The position numbers and the translations under genes are program-made. Source: JABDJL01 sp963664065 (GTDB lineage Bacteria > Pseudomonadota > Gammaproteobacteria > Xanthomonadales > SZUA-36). From it: 64,000 nucleotides of DNA. The DNA is taken from positions 496,001-560,000 of the forward strand of contig OY760942.1 in the NCBI GenBank assembly GCA_963664065.1, written 5' to 3'. Shown piece after piece: positions 48,796 through 58,900 of this stretch. The notes under the pieces were generated by a model that saw only the letters and a program-made list of their open reading frames with translations, had not been told where the DNA came from and searched no databases. How positions within the stretch are numbered: the first letter of the stretch is position 1; the number at the start of each line of letters is the position of its first letter.

Positions 48796-51522
48796 GTGTT
48801 GATTGACGGAATCATCGTCGACCGCTTTGGCGATAAGATCACTCCTCAAATGTCCTTTGGATATACTCAAAGTATGTCTGAATGGTCTTCGAGTATTGCG
48901 CGTGAATGCAGCCCCTTCCTTGATGGATTAATCACCCGTCAGCCGCAGTGGTTTGAAGATCTCAAGCAGCAGGGCCGATTGAATGGTCTCGCACCGCCGG
49001 CTTCAGGAGAGCTGGAATCCACTATTGATAAACATGGCCTGGACACCGGGCTGCGTAAATTCCGGAACCGGGAAATGTTGCGCATCACGTGGCGGGAGCT
49101 AAACCGCCTGGCCTCGCTGGAAGAAACCATGTCCGACCTTTCCTTGCTGGCTGAGCATTGCCTTCAGGCATCCTCGACGCATCACCACGACCAGCTAATC
49201 AGCCGGTTTGGAACCCCAAGGGACAGCGAGGGCCAGGGTCAGAAAATCGTTATTATCAGCATGGGAAAGCTGGGCGGAGCGGAGCTTAATCTTTCATCAG
49301 ATATAGATATCGTTTTTGCATTTCCTGAAGCAGGGAAGTGTGACGGCCGCGGCAGAATTTCCAATGAGCAGTTCTTTATAAAGCTGGCGCGGCAAATTGT
49401 TCGCAGTCTTTCAGATGTGAGTGAACATGGCTTTTGTTTTCGTGTGGATACCCGGCTGAGGCCTTTTGGCGAATCGGGGCCGCTGGTCTGCAGTTTTGGT
49501 GCCATGGAACAGTACTACCAGCGTAAAGGCCGGGGCTGGGAACGGTATGCACTGATCAAAGCCCGGCCGGTGGCCGGTGATCTTCAGGGCGGAGCGGACC
49601 TTCTTTCTGCCCTGGCGCCGTTTGTTTATCGCCGTTACATAGATTTTGGCGCTGTCGAGATCCTGCATGAAATGTACCGTGCTCTGCGCGAGGCTTCTGC
49701 CAGGAAGGGCCGGGCTGAAGATATCAAGCGTGGTCCCGGTGGTATACGCGAGATTGAATTCCTGGTTCAGGCTTTTCAGTTGCTTCGTGGAGGTCGCGAG
49801 CCTGGCTTACGAACGCCTTCATTATTGACGGCGCTACTGGCCCTGGAACGCCTGGAAATCCTGCCGGCGGAAACAGCGCAATCCCTGCAACGGAGCTACG
49901 AGTTTCTGCGCAGACTTGAAAACGCAATCCAGGCTCTGCACGACCTGCAGACCCCCCTGCTACCACCCGGAGATGATCTGGAACGTGTGGCGCAGCTCAT
50001 GCGGTTCAATAATGCCGGCTCATTGCTCTCCGCACTCGAAGACACTCGCAAACGTATTTCTGCCCATATCGAAGTGTGTTTTCCGGAACGGCTTTCGCCA
50101 GATGAGAATACTCAAGCTCAGGAACAGTGGCCAGCCATCAAGTCCGGTATCTGGCATCCTGGCGAACCGATGGAAGGGTGTTTAAAGAGTTTCACGGCCA
50201 CTCTTTCCCGTCTCTCGTTGAGTAACCGGGCTGCGCAGAGACTCGATCAATTTATGCCCGGGTTGCTGGCCCGGCTCGATGATGCCGGCTTTACCAGGCA
50301 GGTGTTAACCGATGTTTTGAACCTGGTACTGGCAATTTGCCGCCGCAGCGCCTATCTCTCCCTGCTGGTGCAAAATCCGTCTGCACTGAACCGAATGTTG
50401 TCTTTGTTCGCTGAGAGTGATTGGGTTTCCCGGGTCGTGATTCGACATCCCGCTCTGCTCGATGAATTGATCGATCCTGGCCTGGGCAAATTGCTACCGG
50501 ACGAACAGGAAATGCAGCTGACTGCTCAACGCATCCTTGACTCAAAACTCGACACCGAGAGCACTCTGTTGGCTCTGAATCACATGAAGTTGGCCTTTGG
50601 TCTTAGAATCGCCGTCGCCGAACTGGAAACCACATTATCTGCACGACAGGTACAGAGAAGCCTTAGCCGGTTGGCGGAGGCCATTATCCACAGCTGCCAT
50701 GTGCTTGCCTTGAAAGACGTGGAAGCAAAGCACGGGGGTTTGCCGGGCAATGGAATCGCAATTATCGGCTATGGCTCTCTGGGCGCTGAGGAGTTGAGCT
50801 ACGGTTCCGACCTGGAACTGATCTTCCTGTATGAACAGGCCGATGATGCTTCTGATGGCAAGCGGCCATTGGAACCGGAGCGCTTTCACACGGCTGTCGT
50901 GCGCCGCTTGTTGAGTTTCCTTATCTCTTCCACGGCTTCCGGCCGCCTGTTTGAGGTGGATACACGACTACGGCCCAACGGCCGTTCCGGTTTGTTGGTT
51001 TCTTCAATTGCAGCCTTTGAAAAGTACCAGAAGAAAAATGCATGGATCTGGGAATTACAAGCCTTGACCAGGGCCCGCCCCTGCGCTGGCAGCACCATGA
51101 TCGGTCAGGTATTTGTTCGGTTGCGTGAAGAAATTCTGCAGATTGACCGGGATCCAAAGTACCTTCAGAGCCGGGTTAAAGAAATGCGCAGCCGTCTGCG
51201 TGAAGCGCACCCGGCAGGCGATGATTTCAAACATGGCGAGGGCGGCCTGATAGATATAGATTTTGTCGCTCAACTAGGCGTACTGACGGTAGGTTCCTCC
51301 GAATTTTCCGTCACCGGGGCCAGTGGCACTCATGCACAGCTTCAGGCCTTGAAGGGATCTGGATGGATAGGTTCAGATCAATATCAATCCCTCATTGAAG
51401 CCCTGGCATCCCTTACACGCGCCCGTCACATGGCCTTGCTTTCCCGCAGCCCTGCTGACGCTTCTGCTTTTTTGGCAGCCTCTCGGGACATTTGTCGCTC
51501 TTACCTGCATCAGGAAAATTAA
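48796..51522 (+). CDS. glnE: Bifunctional glutamine synthetase adenylyltransferase/deadenylase
   Basis: The 908-residue protein adds or removes AMP on glutamine synthetase in response to PII. Both nucleotidyltransferase halves are present: MGKLGGAELNLSSDIDIVFA with VDTRLRPFGESGPLV in the first, and YGSLGAEELSYGSDLELIFL with VDTRLRPNGRSGLLV in the second. GPGGIREIEFLVQAFQL lies between them. The annotated GTG start is the longest choice; ATGs at 48850 and 48874 are alternatives, and no ribosome binding site decides. It is a little shorter than the E. coli protein at the N-terminus. Confidence 0.96.
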   Translation: MLIDGIIVDRFGDKITPQMSFGYTQSMSEWSSSIARECSPFLDGLITRQPQWFEDLKQQGRLNGLAPPASGELESTIDKHGLDTGLRKFRNREMLRITWRELNRLASLEETMSDLSLLAEHCLQASSTHHHDQLISRFGTPRDSEGQGQKIVIISMGKLGGAELNLSSDIDIVFAFPEAGKCDGRGRISNEQFFIKLARQIVRSLSDVSEHGFCFRVDTRLRPFGESGPLVCSFGAMEQYYQRKGRGWERYALIKARPVAGDLQGGADLLSALAPFVYRRYIDFGAVEILHEMYRALREASARKGRAEDIKRGPGGIREIEFLVQAFQLLRGGREPGLRTPSLLTALLALERLEILPAETAQSLQRSYEFLRRLENAIQALHDLQTPLLPPGDDLERVAQLMRFNNAGSLLSALEDTRKRISAHIEVCFPERLSPDENTQAQEQWPAIKSGIWHPGEPMEGCLKSFTATLSRLSLSNRAAQRLDQFMPGLLARLDDAGFTRQVLTDVLNLVLAICRRSAYLSLLVQNPSALNRMLSLFAESDWVSRVVIRHPALLDELIDPGLGKLLPDEQEMQLTAQRILDSKLDTESTLLALNHMKLAFGLRIAVAELETTLSARQVQRSLSRLAEAIIHSCHVLALKDVEAKHGGLPGNGIAIIGYGSLGAEELSYGSDLELIFLYEQADDASDGKRPLEPERFHTAVVRRLLSFLISSTASGRLFEVDTRLRPNGRSGLLVSSIAAFEKYQKKNAWIWELQALTRARPCAGSTMIGQVFVRLREEILQIDRDPKYLQSRVKEMRSRLREAHPAGDDFKHGEGGLIDIDFVAQLGVLTVGSSEFSVTGASGTHAQLQALKGSGWIGSDQYQSLIEALASLTRARHMALLSRSPADASAFLAASRDICRSYLHQEN

Positions 51523-51647
51523 AGTCGATTTCGCAACGGCCTCAACGCCTGTTAATGCCCTGTTCATCAAACCACCGCAGAATGGTTCTGTTTTCGCCGC
51601 ATAAGGTGGTTAAAATGTACGACCATGATCTGTCCGGAGAAGGATTT

Positions 51648-51857
51648 GTGACACACCAAACAGATGCCAGTAACACCTCACTGGAAACCGCCAGCACCGA
51701 TAAAACCTACAAGGTGAAGCGCGAGGATCTGCCGCTGTCCTGCCCGATGCCGGGCCAGAAACTGTGGGATTCCCACCCCCGTGTATACCTTCCCATTGAG
51801 GAAACCGGAGAAGCCTCTTGCCCGTATTGCAGCGCGCAATACGTACTCGAAGCTTGA
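51648..51857 (+). CDS. Zinc-finger (zf-CHCC) small protein
   Basis: The GTG at 51648 has GGAGAAGGA just upstream and gives a 69-residue protein; an ATG at 51615 is the alternative. The C-terminal part has a C-x(n)-H-x(n)-C-x2-C set (LSCPMPGQK, DSHPRVYLPI, ASCPYCSAQYVL), the zf-CHCC pattern of NDUFS6-like small proteins. The function in bacteria is unknown. It lies between glnE and LPS genes, a position seen for such genes in other gammaproteobacteria. Confidence 0.82.
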   Translation: MTHQTDASNTSLETASTDKTYKVKREDLPLSCPMPGQKLWDSHPRVYLPIEETGEASCPYCSAQYVLEA

Positions 51858-51879
51858 CAGACCAAAACCCTCTGACCCG

Positions 51880-52992
51880 ATGCATATTGTCCAGGCACTT
51901 GCTTCCCTGAATATCGGCGGCTCAGAACTGGTCGCAACAGAACTCAGCGAATTCCTGGTTAAACAAGGCCACAAAGTCACCGTCATTGCGACCGACGGCC
52001 CCATAGGTGAGCGCGTTCGGGCTGCAGGTGCGCATCATCTGGACTGGCCTATTGGCAAGAAGCGACTCTCCGCTTTAAGTTTTATCAGGCAACTCAAAAA
52101 TTGGCTGGCGTCTGCAAAGCCGGACATCGTGCATGTGCATTCCCGTTTTCCGGCGTGGATATGCTGGCGCGCGATAAAAGGTCTGACCCCAGATGATCGC
52201 CCTGCTTTTTTGACCACCATGCACGGCCAATATACCGTGAGTTTTTACAGCGCCATCATGGCCCGGGGTGACCGGGTAATTTCTGTTTCAGACCACGTTC
52301 GTGATTTCAGCTTGAGAAACTACAGCTTTGTCGACCCGGAAAAAATTGTAACTATTCACGGTGGAACTTCCCGTTCTGTGTTCCGAAAAGCATACCAACC
52401 GTCGAAACAGTGGCAAAACCAGACCTTTTCAGAGTTCCCGGAATTAATAGGGAAACAAATATTGTTGCTGCCTGGCCGGCTGTCCCGTTACAAGGGTCAT
52501 GCGGTTTTTATCGAATTGATTGCCAACCTGTATTCTGATTTTCCTGACATTCACGGGGTGATATTGGGCGAGGCCCGCGCCGGTTCACGCTACTTGGCTG
52601 AGCTTGAAGGCCTGGCGCAACGAGGGAGAGTTCTGAATCGAGTCAGCTTTACCGGTCTTCGCAGCGATATTAGAGACTGGATGTCGGCATCGAGTATCGT
52701 ATTCAATCTTTGCAGTGACCCGCCGGAGGCTTTTGGAAGAACCGTTCCGGAGGCTCTTTGCATGGGTGTGCCCGTGCTTGCCTGGAATCATGGAGGAGTC
52801 AGGGAAATATTGTCAAAGATGTTCCCAGACGGTGCGGTTAAACCCGACAGTTTTGAGTCTTTACTGGCTAAAACCCGGCTGTTTCTGGATCATAAACCCC
52901 TGGTTCCGGAAAGCGACGAGTTTTTACTACGTCGTTCGATGGAAAAAACCCTTGCTCTGTACCAGGAGCTCGTTAATGAAAATTTTGATTAA
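51880..52992 (+). CDS. Glycosyltransferase, GT4/GT-B type
   Basis: The ATG at 51880 begins MHIVQALASLNIGGSELVAT, with the usual G-rich N-terminal loop; the frame is open further up but overlaps the zinc-finger gene. The 370-residue GT-B protein shows PDIVHVHSRFPAWI, ILLLPGRLSRYKGH, and the nucleotide-sugar site EAFGRTVPEALCMGVPVLAW (EX7E). It probably adds a core sugar to LPS. Four bases separate it from the O-antigen ligase. Confidence 0.9.
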   Translation: MHIVQALASLNIGGSELVATELSEFLVKQGHKVTVIATDGPIGERVRAAGAHHLDWPIGKKRLSALSFIRQLKNWLASAKPDIVHVHSRFPAWICWRAIKGLTPDDRPAFLTTMHGQYTVSFYSAIMARGDRVISVSDHVRDFSLRNYSFVDPEKIVTIHGGTSRSVFRKAYQPSKQWQNQTFSEFPELIGKQILLLPGRLSRYKGHAVFIELIANLYSDFPDIHGVILGEARAGSRYLAELEGLAQRGRVLNRVSFTGLRSDIRDWMSASSIVFNLCSDPPEAFGRTVPEALCMGVPVLAWNHGGVREILSKMFPDGAVKPDSFESLLAKTRLFLDHKPLVPESDEFLLRRSMEKTLALYQELVNENFD

Positions 52993-52995
52993 GCA

Positions 52996-54237
52996 ATGAT
53001 TCTGATACTGCAAAGACTGAAAACAGAATGGCCCGGATGGATGGTGCTGGCGTTTTTTGCGCTACTGCCATTTGGCCGTTTTTCGGAAGTTCCCTTGTCG
53101 GTTTTTGCTTTTTCGCTTCCATTTCTCTGGAAATCAACACAACATCGGCAACGAATAAAGCGGATCGCCGTCATTTTGTTGCCGCTTTTCCTGTGCTTTT
53201 GGCTACCGATGGTCTTGTCCAGTTTTGACTCTTACATGCCTGAAAAAAGCAGCCTCAGATCCCTGGCAGCGCTGCGATACTTTGCTGCTGCCATAAGTGT
53301 TTCTGTGCTGCTAAGGGCAGATTCCGCTCATTGGCGGGTCTTGCGCTGGACCTCGTACTTGCTGATTTTTTGGGCCTTGGATGGTTTTGTACAACTGTTC
53401 GTGGGATACGACCTGTTTGGTGTGGTCATGCATCCAGACAGACTGAATGCGATGTTTGTCCACCAATACCAGTTTTTTGGGCCAACCCTCGCTATGCTTT
53501 CGCCATTACTGCTCGAATACGCGAGAAGGCGCTGGCCAGCTTGGGCCTGGATGGCCTCCTTCAGTCTGATTCTTGGAGCAGTGCTAATCGCCGGCATGCG
53601 TTCTGGTTGGCTCATTATGGGTCTGGTCATGCTGGTTTACCTGCTGCAAATGTTGAACCGGGAAAACCGCCAAATTCGGATCAACACTGTCTCAATTCCA
53701 GTATTGGCTCTGGGTGTGATTCTTGCGGGATACATGGCCTCGCCGTTGTTTCAAAACCGCGTCGAGCAGTCCCTGCAGGCTTTCGAAGGAACGGGTGCAG
53801 CGGTGGACTTTGCTTCTTCCGAGCGATTGCCGATATTTTCTGCCGCTTTGCGAATGTATGCGAAGCATCCGGTAAACGGCGTTGGTGTGCGTGCTTTCCC
53901 TGTGGCTTATCTGGACTTTGCAGCACCCGATGACATCCATGTAGTGAAGTCTGGAGGTAAAACCGGAGCTAAACATGCTCATAACCTGGTTCTGGAAGTT
54001 TTGGCCGATACCGGAACCATCGGCCTGGCCGGTTTACTGTCAGGCCTGGTGCTGATGTACGGTTTCTGGCGAAAAATGCGACCCGCCCATCGACAGGAGG
54101 CGTTTCCCTACCTGCTGGCACTGGTGCTAATCCTGTTCCCGGTTAATTCTCACTTCGCGATTTACGGCACTTACCTGTCGTCTCTGATCTGGATAATCCT
54201 GGGCCTGTGGGCGGCAACCTGCCCGGATGATCCCTGA
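52996..54237 (+). CDS. O-antigen ligase (WaaL-like) membrane protein
   Basis: This 413-residue protein has about ten membrane segments and a periplasmic loop with the Wzy_C/O-antigen ligase signature around HPVNGVGVRAFPVAYLDF and AKHAHNLVLEVLADTGTIGL. Such proteins attach O-antigen or other glycans to lipid A-core in the periplasm. Its location with a GT4 enzyme, an LpxL-like gene and waaA supports LPS. Whether it is WaaL or a related polymerase cannot be fixed by sequence alone. Confidence 0.85.
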   Translation: MILILQRLKTEWPGWMVLAFFALLPFGRFSEVPLSVFAFSLPFLWKSTQHRQRIKRIAVILLPLFLCFWLPMVLSSFDSYMPEKSSLRSLAALRYFAAAISVSVLLRADSAHWRVLRWTSYLLIFWALDGFVQLFVGYDLFGVVMHPDRLNAMFVHQYQFFGPTLAMLSPLLLEYARRRWPAWAWMASFSLILGAVLIAGMRSGWLIMGLVMLVYLLQMLNRENRQIRINTVSIPVLALGVILAGYMASPLFQNRVEQSLQAFEGTGAAVDFASSERLPIFSAALRMYAKHPVNGVGVRAFPVAYLDFAAPDDIHVVKSGGKTGAKHAHNLVLEVLADTGTIGLAGLLSGLVLMYGFWRKMRPAHRQEAFPYLLALVLILFPVNSHFAIYGTYLSSLIWIILGLWAATCPDDP

Positions 54238-54250
54238 TCACGGCCTGCTT

Positions 54251-55171
54251 TCAGTCACAGTAAAAAGGTGGCTCACCTTCGGGCCGGGTTTTGAAGCGCC
54301 GGTGAATCCACCAGTATTGCTCAGGTGCTTTCCTGACCTGTTCCTCGATCATTGCATTGATTCGGGCCAAGTCGGCCACCGGGTCATTGCTTGGATAATT
54401 TTCCAATGCCGGTGATACATGTATGTCATATCGCCCATCTTCCTGGTTATAGATCGGATACATGAACACCACTGCACATCCGGTCATTTTGGGTAATCGG
54501 TGTGTAGCAAGCAGGCTTGCTGTTTGAATATCGAAAAAAGGCGCAAAAGCGCTTTTTTCCAATCCAAAATCCTGATCCGGTGCATACCAAAGCGTACCGC
54601 CTGTCCTTAATGTTTTTACTGCCCTCTTGGCGTTTCGTTTACTGATCATAAAGGCTACATATCGCAACCTTCCGCGATTCTGGTACCACTCCATTACCGG
54701 GTTTCGCAAAGGCCGGTATACTCCGCCTCCTTTTCTGCCGTGCGCCATGATCCGGGCGCCTATTTCCAGGCAGGTTGAATGGCCGGTTACCAACAACACC
54801 CCGTTGCCGTTTTTCTCAGCCAGCAGCAGGTTTCCCATTCCATGGACCCGCCCAAGGTTCAACGATCGACTCAAAGGCCCTGACCAGCACCAGGATGTTT
54901 CGACGATCATGCGGGCAATGGAGTCGAAACTGGAGCGAAGCACCTGTTGTTTTTTCTCTTCACTCCACTCAGGAAAACAGCGATTCAGGTTCCGTAGCGC
55001 TATTTCTCTTCGCCTTCGAGCGAAACGAAAAGCCAGCGGTCCTATCGGGGCAACCAACCATAATCCCAGGCGCCGGGGTAGCCAGCCGAGTACCAAAAAA
55101 GGCAGAACGCTCAGCCAGCCCTCCCAATTACGGGGCGCAAATGAAGGTCTTGAGAGATCGTTCGAAGACAT
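54251..55171 (-). CDS. Lipid A biosynthesis acyltransferase (LpxL/LpxM family)
   Basis: The 306-residue protein has the family layout: an N-terminal membrane segment (LPFLVLGWLPRRLGLWLV), ALRNLNRCFPEWS, the catalytic VTGHSTCLEIG (His-x4-Glu), GGGVYRPLRNP, WYAPDQDFG, and a C-terminal QYWWIHRRFKTRPEGE. It adds a secondary acyl chain to lipid A at the inner membrane. Unlike the other acyltransferase-like protein at 8341-9300, the acidic catalytic residue is present. It is convergent with the O-antigen ligase and divergent from waaA. Confidence 0.93.
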   Translation of the reverse strand: MSSNDLSRPSFAPRNWEGWLSVLPFLVLGWLPRRLGLWLVAPIGPLAFRFARRRREIALRNLNRCFPEWSEEKKQQVLRSSFDSIARMIVETSWCWSGPLSRSLNLGRVHGMGNLLLAEKNGNGVLLVTGHSTCLEIGARIMAHGRKGGGVYRPLRNPVMEWYQNRGRLRYVAFMISKRNAKRAVKTLRTGGTLWYAPDQDFGLEKSAFAPFFDIQTASLLATHRLPKMTGCAVVFMYPIYNQEDGRYDIHVSPALENYPSNDPVADLARINAMIEEQVRKAPEQYWWIHRRFKTRPEGEPPFYCD

Positions 55172-55265
55172 GAACCCATTGTCGTTGCTGTCAGGGCTTT
55201 ATCCAAGGGTCGCGATGATATAATTCGGGCGGTCCTGCATCACAGGAATTTCCGGCAACTCCCAT

Positions 55266-56543
55266 ATGCGCGTTCTTTACACCATTGCCTTTTATCTCAG
55301 CACGCCTTTTATTCTTTTGCACTTTGCAATCAGGGGATTGAAAGACCGGGCGTATCTGCGTCGCTGGGGAGAACGGTTTGCTTTTTACAAAGGACAGTCT
55401 TACAAAGGCGGAATCGTGATACACGCAGCTTCTGTTGGAGAGCTCAGTGCTGCTGTGCCACTAATTCATGCCTTGTCCTCAAAGCCATATGCATTTCCAT
55501 TAACCATAAGCACTTTCACTCCAACCGGCTCTGGACTGGCACAATCTATGACGAACGGGAACACAACTAATGGGAAAATCGTTCATTTTTACGCACCACT
55601 GGACCTGCCGGGTGTTGTAAATCGTTTTTTTGAGCACACAAAGCCCGGTTTGTTAATCATCATGGAAACCGAGATCTGGCCTAACCTGTTCCATGCGGCC
55701 AACCGGCGAAACATTCCGGTGCTGATGGTAAATGCGAGAATGTCCGGGAAATCCTTCATCAGCTATCGTTGGTTCAGTTCACTGACCAGGGGTGCTTTGT
55801 CGAAGGCCAGTCATGTGGCGGCTCAAAGTCTGGTTGACTTGAACAGGTTGGTTGCTTGTGGAGTTCGTCCTGATCGAATTACGGCGCCGGGCAATCTGAA
55901 GTTCGATGTATCTGTACGCGACGGACTTGTACAGGAAACCTCCGTTCTCCGGCAACAATGGGGCAGCGATCGGCCGGTATTAATCGCGGGCAGCACGCAC
56001 AAGGAAGATGATATCGTCGTGCTGCGTTCCTTCGGCATGATTCTAGAGGAGCTTCCTGAAACGCTCCTGATACTTGTGCCACGGCATCCAGAGCGGTTTT
56101 CTGCAGCAGCGAACCTGGCCGGCGAGATGGGGTTCAGAACAGAGTTGTTCAGCAACGGGCCGGCCTGCTCACCGCAAGCCCAGTGCTTCGTCATTGACGC
56201 GATGGGAGAATTACAACACTACTACTCCTGCAGCGACCTGGCCGTGATCGGCGGCAGCTTTGGACCGGTAGGTGGTCATAACGCGCTGGAAGCTTCTGCT
56301 CTTGGTGTACCGGTAATCGTTGGACCAAATACAAAGAATTTTACCGTGATTACTGATGGCTTGATCAGTAATGGCGCCGCTATCAGGGTTTCAAATTCGG
56401 AACAACTGGGAAAGCAGGCCATAAAATTGCTTTGCGATGCCGGCAGAAGACAGGCGATGGGCGAAGCTGGCAGGAAGATTGTTGCGCAGGGTCGTGGGGC
56501 CCTGCGGGATACTATGGATATCGTAGAACGCCTTGTAAGTTAG
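55266..56543 (+). CDS. waaA: 3-deoxy-D-manno-octulosonic acid (Kdo) transferase
   Basis: The 425-residue protein adds Kdo to lipid A. It starts with an N-terminal membrane anchor (YTIAFYLSTPFILLHFAI). IHAASVGELSAAVPLIHAL, METEIWPNLFHAANRRNIPV, VNARMSGKS and IGGSFGPVGGHNALEASALG are WaaA hallmarks. It is divergent from the LpxL-like gene and convergent with tolC across a perfect bidirectional terminator. Confidence 0.97.
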   Translation: MRVLYTIAFYLSTPFILLHFAIRGLKDRAYLRRWGERFAFYKGQSYKGGIVIHAASVGELSAAVPLIHALSSKPYAFPLTISTFTPTGSGLAQSMTNGNTTNGKIVHFYAPLDLPGVVNRFFEHTKPGLLIIMETEIWPNLFHAANRRNIPVLMVNARMSGKSFISYRWFSSLTRGALSKASHVAAQSLVDLNRLVACGVRPDRITAPGNLKFDVSVRDGLVQETSVLRQQWGSDRPVLIAGSTHKEDDIVVLRSFGMILEELPETLLILVPRHPERFSAAANLAGEMGFRTELFSNGPACSPQAQCFVIDAMGELQHYYSCSDLAVIGGSFGPVGGHNALEASALGVPVIVGPNTKNFTVITDGLISNGAAIRVSNSEQLGKQAIKLLCDAGRRQAMGEAGRKIVAQGRGALRDTMDIVERLVS

Positions 56544-56581
56544 ACAGCATATTTCACCAAGGGGAAGGTGAAATATGCTGT
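56544..56581. terminator. Bidirectional terminator between waaA and tolC
   Basis: ACAGCATATTTCACC (56544-56558) and GGTGAAATATGCTGT (56567-56581) form a perfect 15-base stem with an eight-base loop, filling the 38 bases between the two stop codons. Confidence 0.92.
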
Positions 56582-57937
56582 TTAGTCCAGTATCGAATTA
56601 ACTGCTTCCAGGTCTGATTCAGACAGTACGCCTGCAGCCGCTTTCAACCTCAACTGGTCAACGACATATGTATGGCGAGCATTCGAATTATCTCGTTGTG
56701 CCTGGAAATAACGTTGTTCGGCAATCAGCACATCAACGATAGTCCGGGTACCAACTTCAAAACCAGCCTGCGTAGCTTCCAGCGCGCTTTCGGCTGAAAT
56801 CAATGCCTGACCGAATGCTTCGACCTGCTGAATTCCAGCCACTACCCCCCTGAATGCATTGTGCGTCTGGCGCACGGTGGCACGCTGCTGTGCATCGAGA
56901 TCCTGGTGGGCAGCGTTGAGTTCAAAACGGGCCTGGCGGGACCGCGAAGTCACAGCGCCACCCTGGTAAATAGGTATGTTCAGCTGGAAGCCGTAACGGG
57001 TGTCTTCATTGACCAGTTCCAGCGCTGTTTCGCCCGGTTGTCCGGTGAACGGGTTAGCACCAAAAAACTGGTTGTTGGTGAATTCGCTCTTGCTGGCGCT
57101 AAAACTCAAAGTTGGATAATGCCCAGCACGTTGCAGGCCGGCGTTACCTTCAGCTATTTCAACACCAAAAAGGGCTTGTTGTACTGAAGGATTATTGGCC
57201 AGTGCAATCCCTACCCAGTCCTCAGGGTTCGCCGGCTCAGGCTGCACCATTGGCAAAACTTCCTGCAAAGGATCAAGTTTTGAAAAATACCGGCCTGTGA
57301 GTTCACGCAAGCCCTCTTTCTGGTCTGCCAGGTTGTTGCGTGAAACAATGGCCCGGGCACGCGCATTGTCATAACCGGCACGCGCCTCGTGTACGTCCGT
57401 AACCGCGGTCAAGCCAACTTCAAATCTTTGCTCAGCCTGCTCGAACTGGCGCTGGAGCGCCTTTTCCTCTGCCTCTGCAAAGGTGACGCCGTCTATGGCG
57501 GTCAAGACGTTAAAGTACCTGTCCGCAATCCGCACCAGAAAATCCTGGTAAGCCTTTTGGTATATGGCCTCACCCTGGCTGACTTGTCCCTTGGCAATTT
57601 CCAGGCGCTTATAATTCGCATTGTCGTATATGGTCTGGCTCAGATCCAACCGTAAATTTTCATTGTCCGTGTCAGTGGACGGAAAATTGAAACCGGAAAC
57701 GCTGGTTTGTGAATCACCTTTTGTTGTCGATCCAGATATAGACAGCGTTGGCAAAAGGCTGCTGCGTGCCTGGTTCCGGTTTTCAGCGGTGGCATCTCTG
57801 CGGTACATAGCCGCCTGTAATTGTGGATCGTTTTTAACCGCAAGCCTGTGAACGCCAGTGATGTCCACGGTAAATGCTGAAGACGCGGCCAAAATTCCAG
57901 CCAGTGCAACTACAAGCGGTTTTATTCTGTTAGACAT
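56582..57937 (-). CDS. tolC: TolC-family outer membrane channel protein
   Basis: This 451-residue protein has a signal peptide (VVALAGILAASSAFTVD) and the two coiled-coil repeats of TolC: TGVHRLAVKNDPQLQAAMYR and QTIYDNANYKRLEIAKGQVS in the first half, RYGFQLNIPIYQGGAVTSRS in the second, with VGTRTIVDVLIAEQRYFQAQ near the end. It forms the exit duct for efflux pumps and type I secretion; no pump genes are adjacent. It follows the pcm-like gene on the same strand. Confidence 0.94.
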   Translation of the reverse strand: MSNRIKPLVVALAGILAASSAFTVDITGVHRLAVKNDPQLQAAMYRRDATAENRNQARSSLLPTLSISGSTTKGDSQTSVSGFNFPSTDTDNENLRLDLSQTIYDNANYKRLEIAKGQVSQGEAIYQKAYQDFLVRIADRYFNVLTAIDGVTFAEAEEKALQRQFEQAEQRFEVGLTAVTDVHEARAGYDNARARAIVSRNNLADQKEGLRELTGRYFSKLDPLQEVLPMVQPEPANPEDWVGIALANNPSVQQALFGVEIAEGNAGLQRAGHYPTLSFSASKSEFTNNQFFGANPFTGQPGETALELVNEDTRYGFQLNIPIYQGGAVTSRSRQARFELNAAHQDLDAQQRATVRQTHNAFRGVVAGIQQVEAFGQALISAESALEATQAGFEVGTRTIVDVLIAEQRYFQAQRDNSNARHTYVVDQLRLKAAAGVLSESDLEAVNSILD

Positions 57938-57971
57938 GGTTCTACTCCAAAAATCTTTTAAAATTCAAATT

Positions 57972-58631
57972 CTAAAATTCAAATCTGGGTGCCTGCTCCG
58001 CATTGACCAGCCTTGGCAGGTCAGTTTCAAACAGGCTCTCCTCACGCCATTCCGACGCATTTAAACGGGTCAGCAGCCTGGCTTCCATCGCCGGCGCTTC
58101 TCCATTCACAATAAATAACCTTCCGCCTGGATTTACCCAGCCACGAAAGATCTCCGGTACAGCAAGTACCGAACCGGTGACTACAACCACATCGTGGGCC
58201 TGTTCCGGTTGCCAACCGCGCATCACATCACCCGTGAACAATTCGAGGTTGTGCACTTCCTTTTCTTTCAACGTCTGCTGTGCAGCAACTGAAAGTTCAT
58301 TAAATATCTCAACACTTACTACATGGCGGGCAAGTTGCGCCAGGCAGGCTGTGATGAATCCGCTGCCTGTCCCGATTTCCAGCACAGTTTCGTCCTCCCT
58401 TAGCTCAAGAGCCTGTAACATCCTACCTTCGACGACCGGCTTCATCATGACCTGGTCTTGAGCAAGCGGAATGTTCAGGTCTGCAAACGCCAGTTTCCGG
58501 TAGCGAACCGGAACAAAATCTTCACGCTGAATACCTTCAAGAATTTCCAGAACTTTAGTGTCCAGAACTTCCCAGGTGCGTACCTGCTGTTCAACCATAT
58601 TGTAGCGGGCGCGCTCAAAATCCATGCTCAT
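57972..58631 (-). CDS. Protein-L-isoaspartate O-methyltransferase-like protein
   Basis: The 219-residue methyltransferase shows PCMT family features: YNMVEQQVRTWEVLDTKVLE, QDQVMMKPVVEGRMLQALEL, and the SAM loop VLEIGTGSGFITACLAQL. It sits upstream of tolC on the same strand, an arrangement common in gammaproteobacteria. These tolC-linked Pcm homologues often lack proof of isoaspartate repair, so the substrate is left open. The 58632-58900 stretch upstream holds no gene. Confidence 0.88.
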   Translation of the reverse strand: MSMDFERARYNMVEQQVRTWEVLDTKVLEILEGIQREDFVPVRYRKLAFADLNIPLAQDQVMMKPVVEGRMLQALELREDETVLEIGTGSGFITACLAQLARHVVSVEIFNELSVAAQQTLKEKEVHNLELFTGDVMRGWQPEQAHDVVVVTGSVLAVPEIFRGWVNPGGRLFIVNGEAPAMEARLLTRLNASEWREESLFETDLPRLVNAEQAPRFEF

Positions 58632-58900
58632 TTGCCTATACTCCAGTCACTCTGGTGGTGCTTATTTACGGTAACCGACAAGAGTAAGGCCTCCACCCGA
58701 ACGTAGCAAGGCACAGCCTGAAGGCTGAGGGTGTATCTAATTAAGTGCCATTAGTCACGACACATTGCTATTATCGGCCATCACGACAGACAACACCCCT
58801 GAACCCGTTGCTGGCCCGATCATGGGTCCAGGGCGCGAGCAGGGCAGAGTCAACTATTGGTTATGCATTTTAGTGCAAGTAAATCCTCGAAAAACCGGTC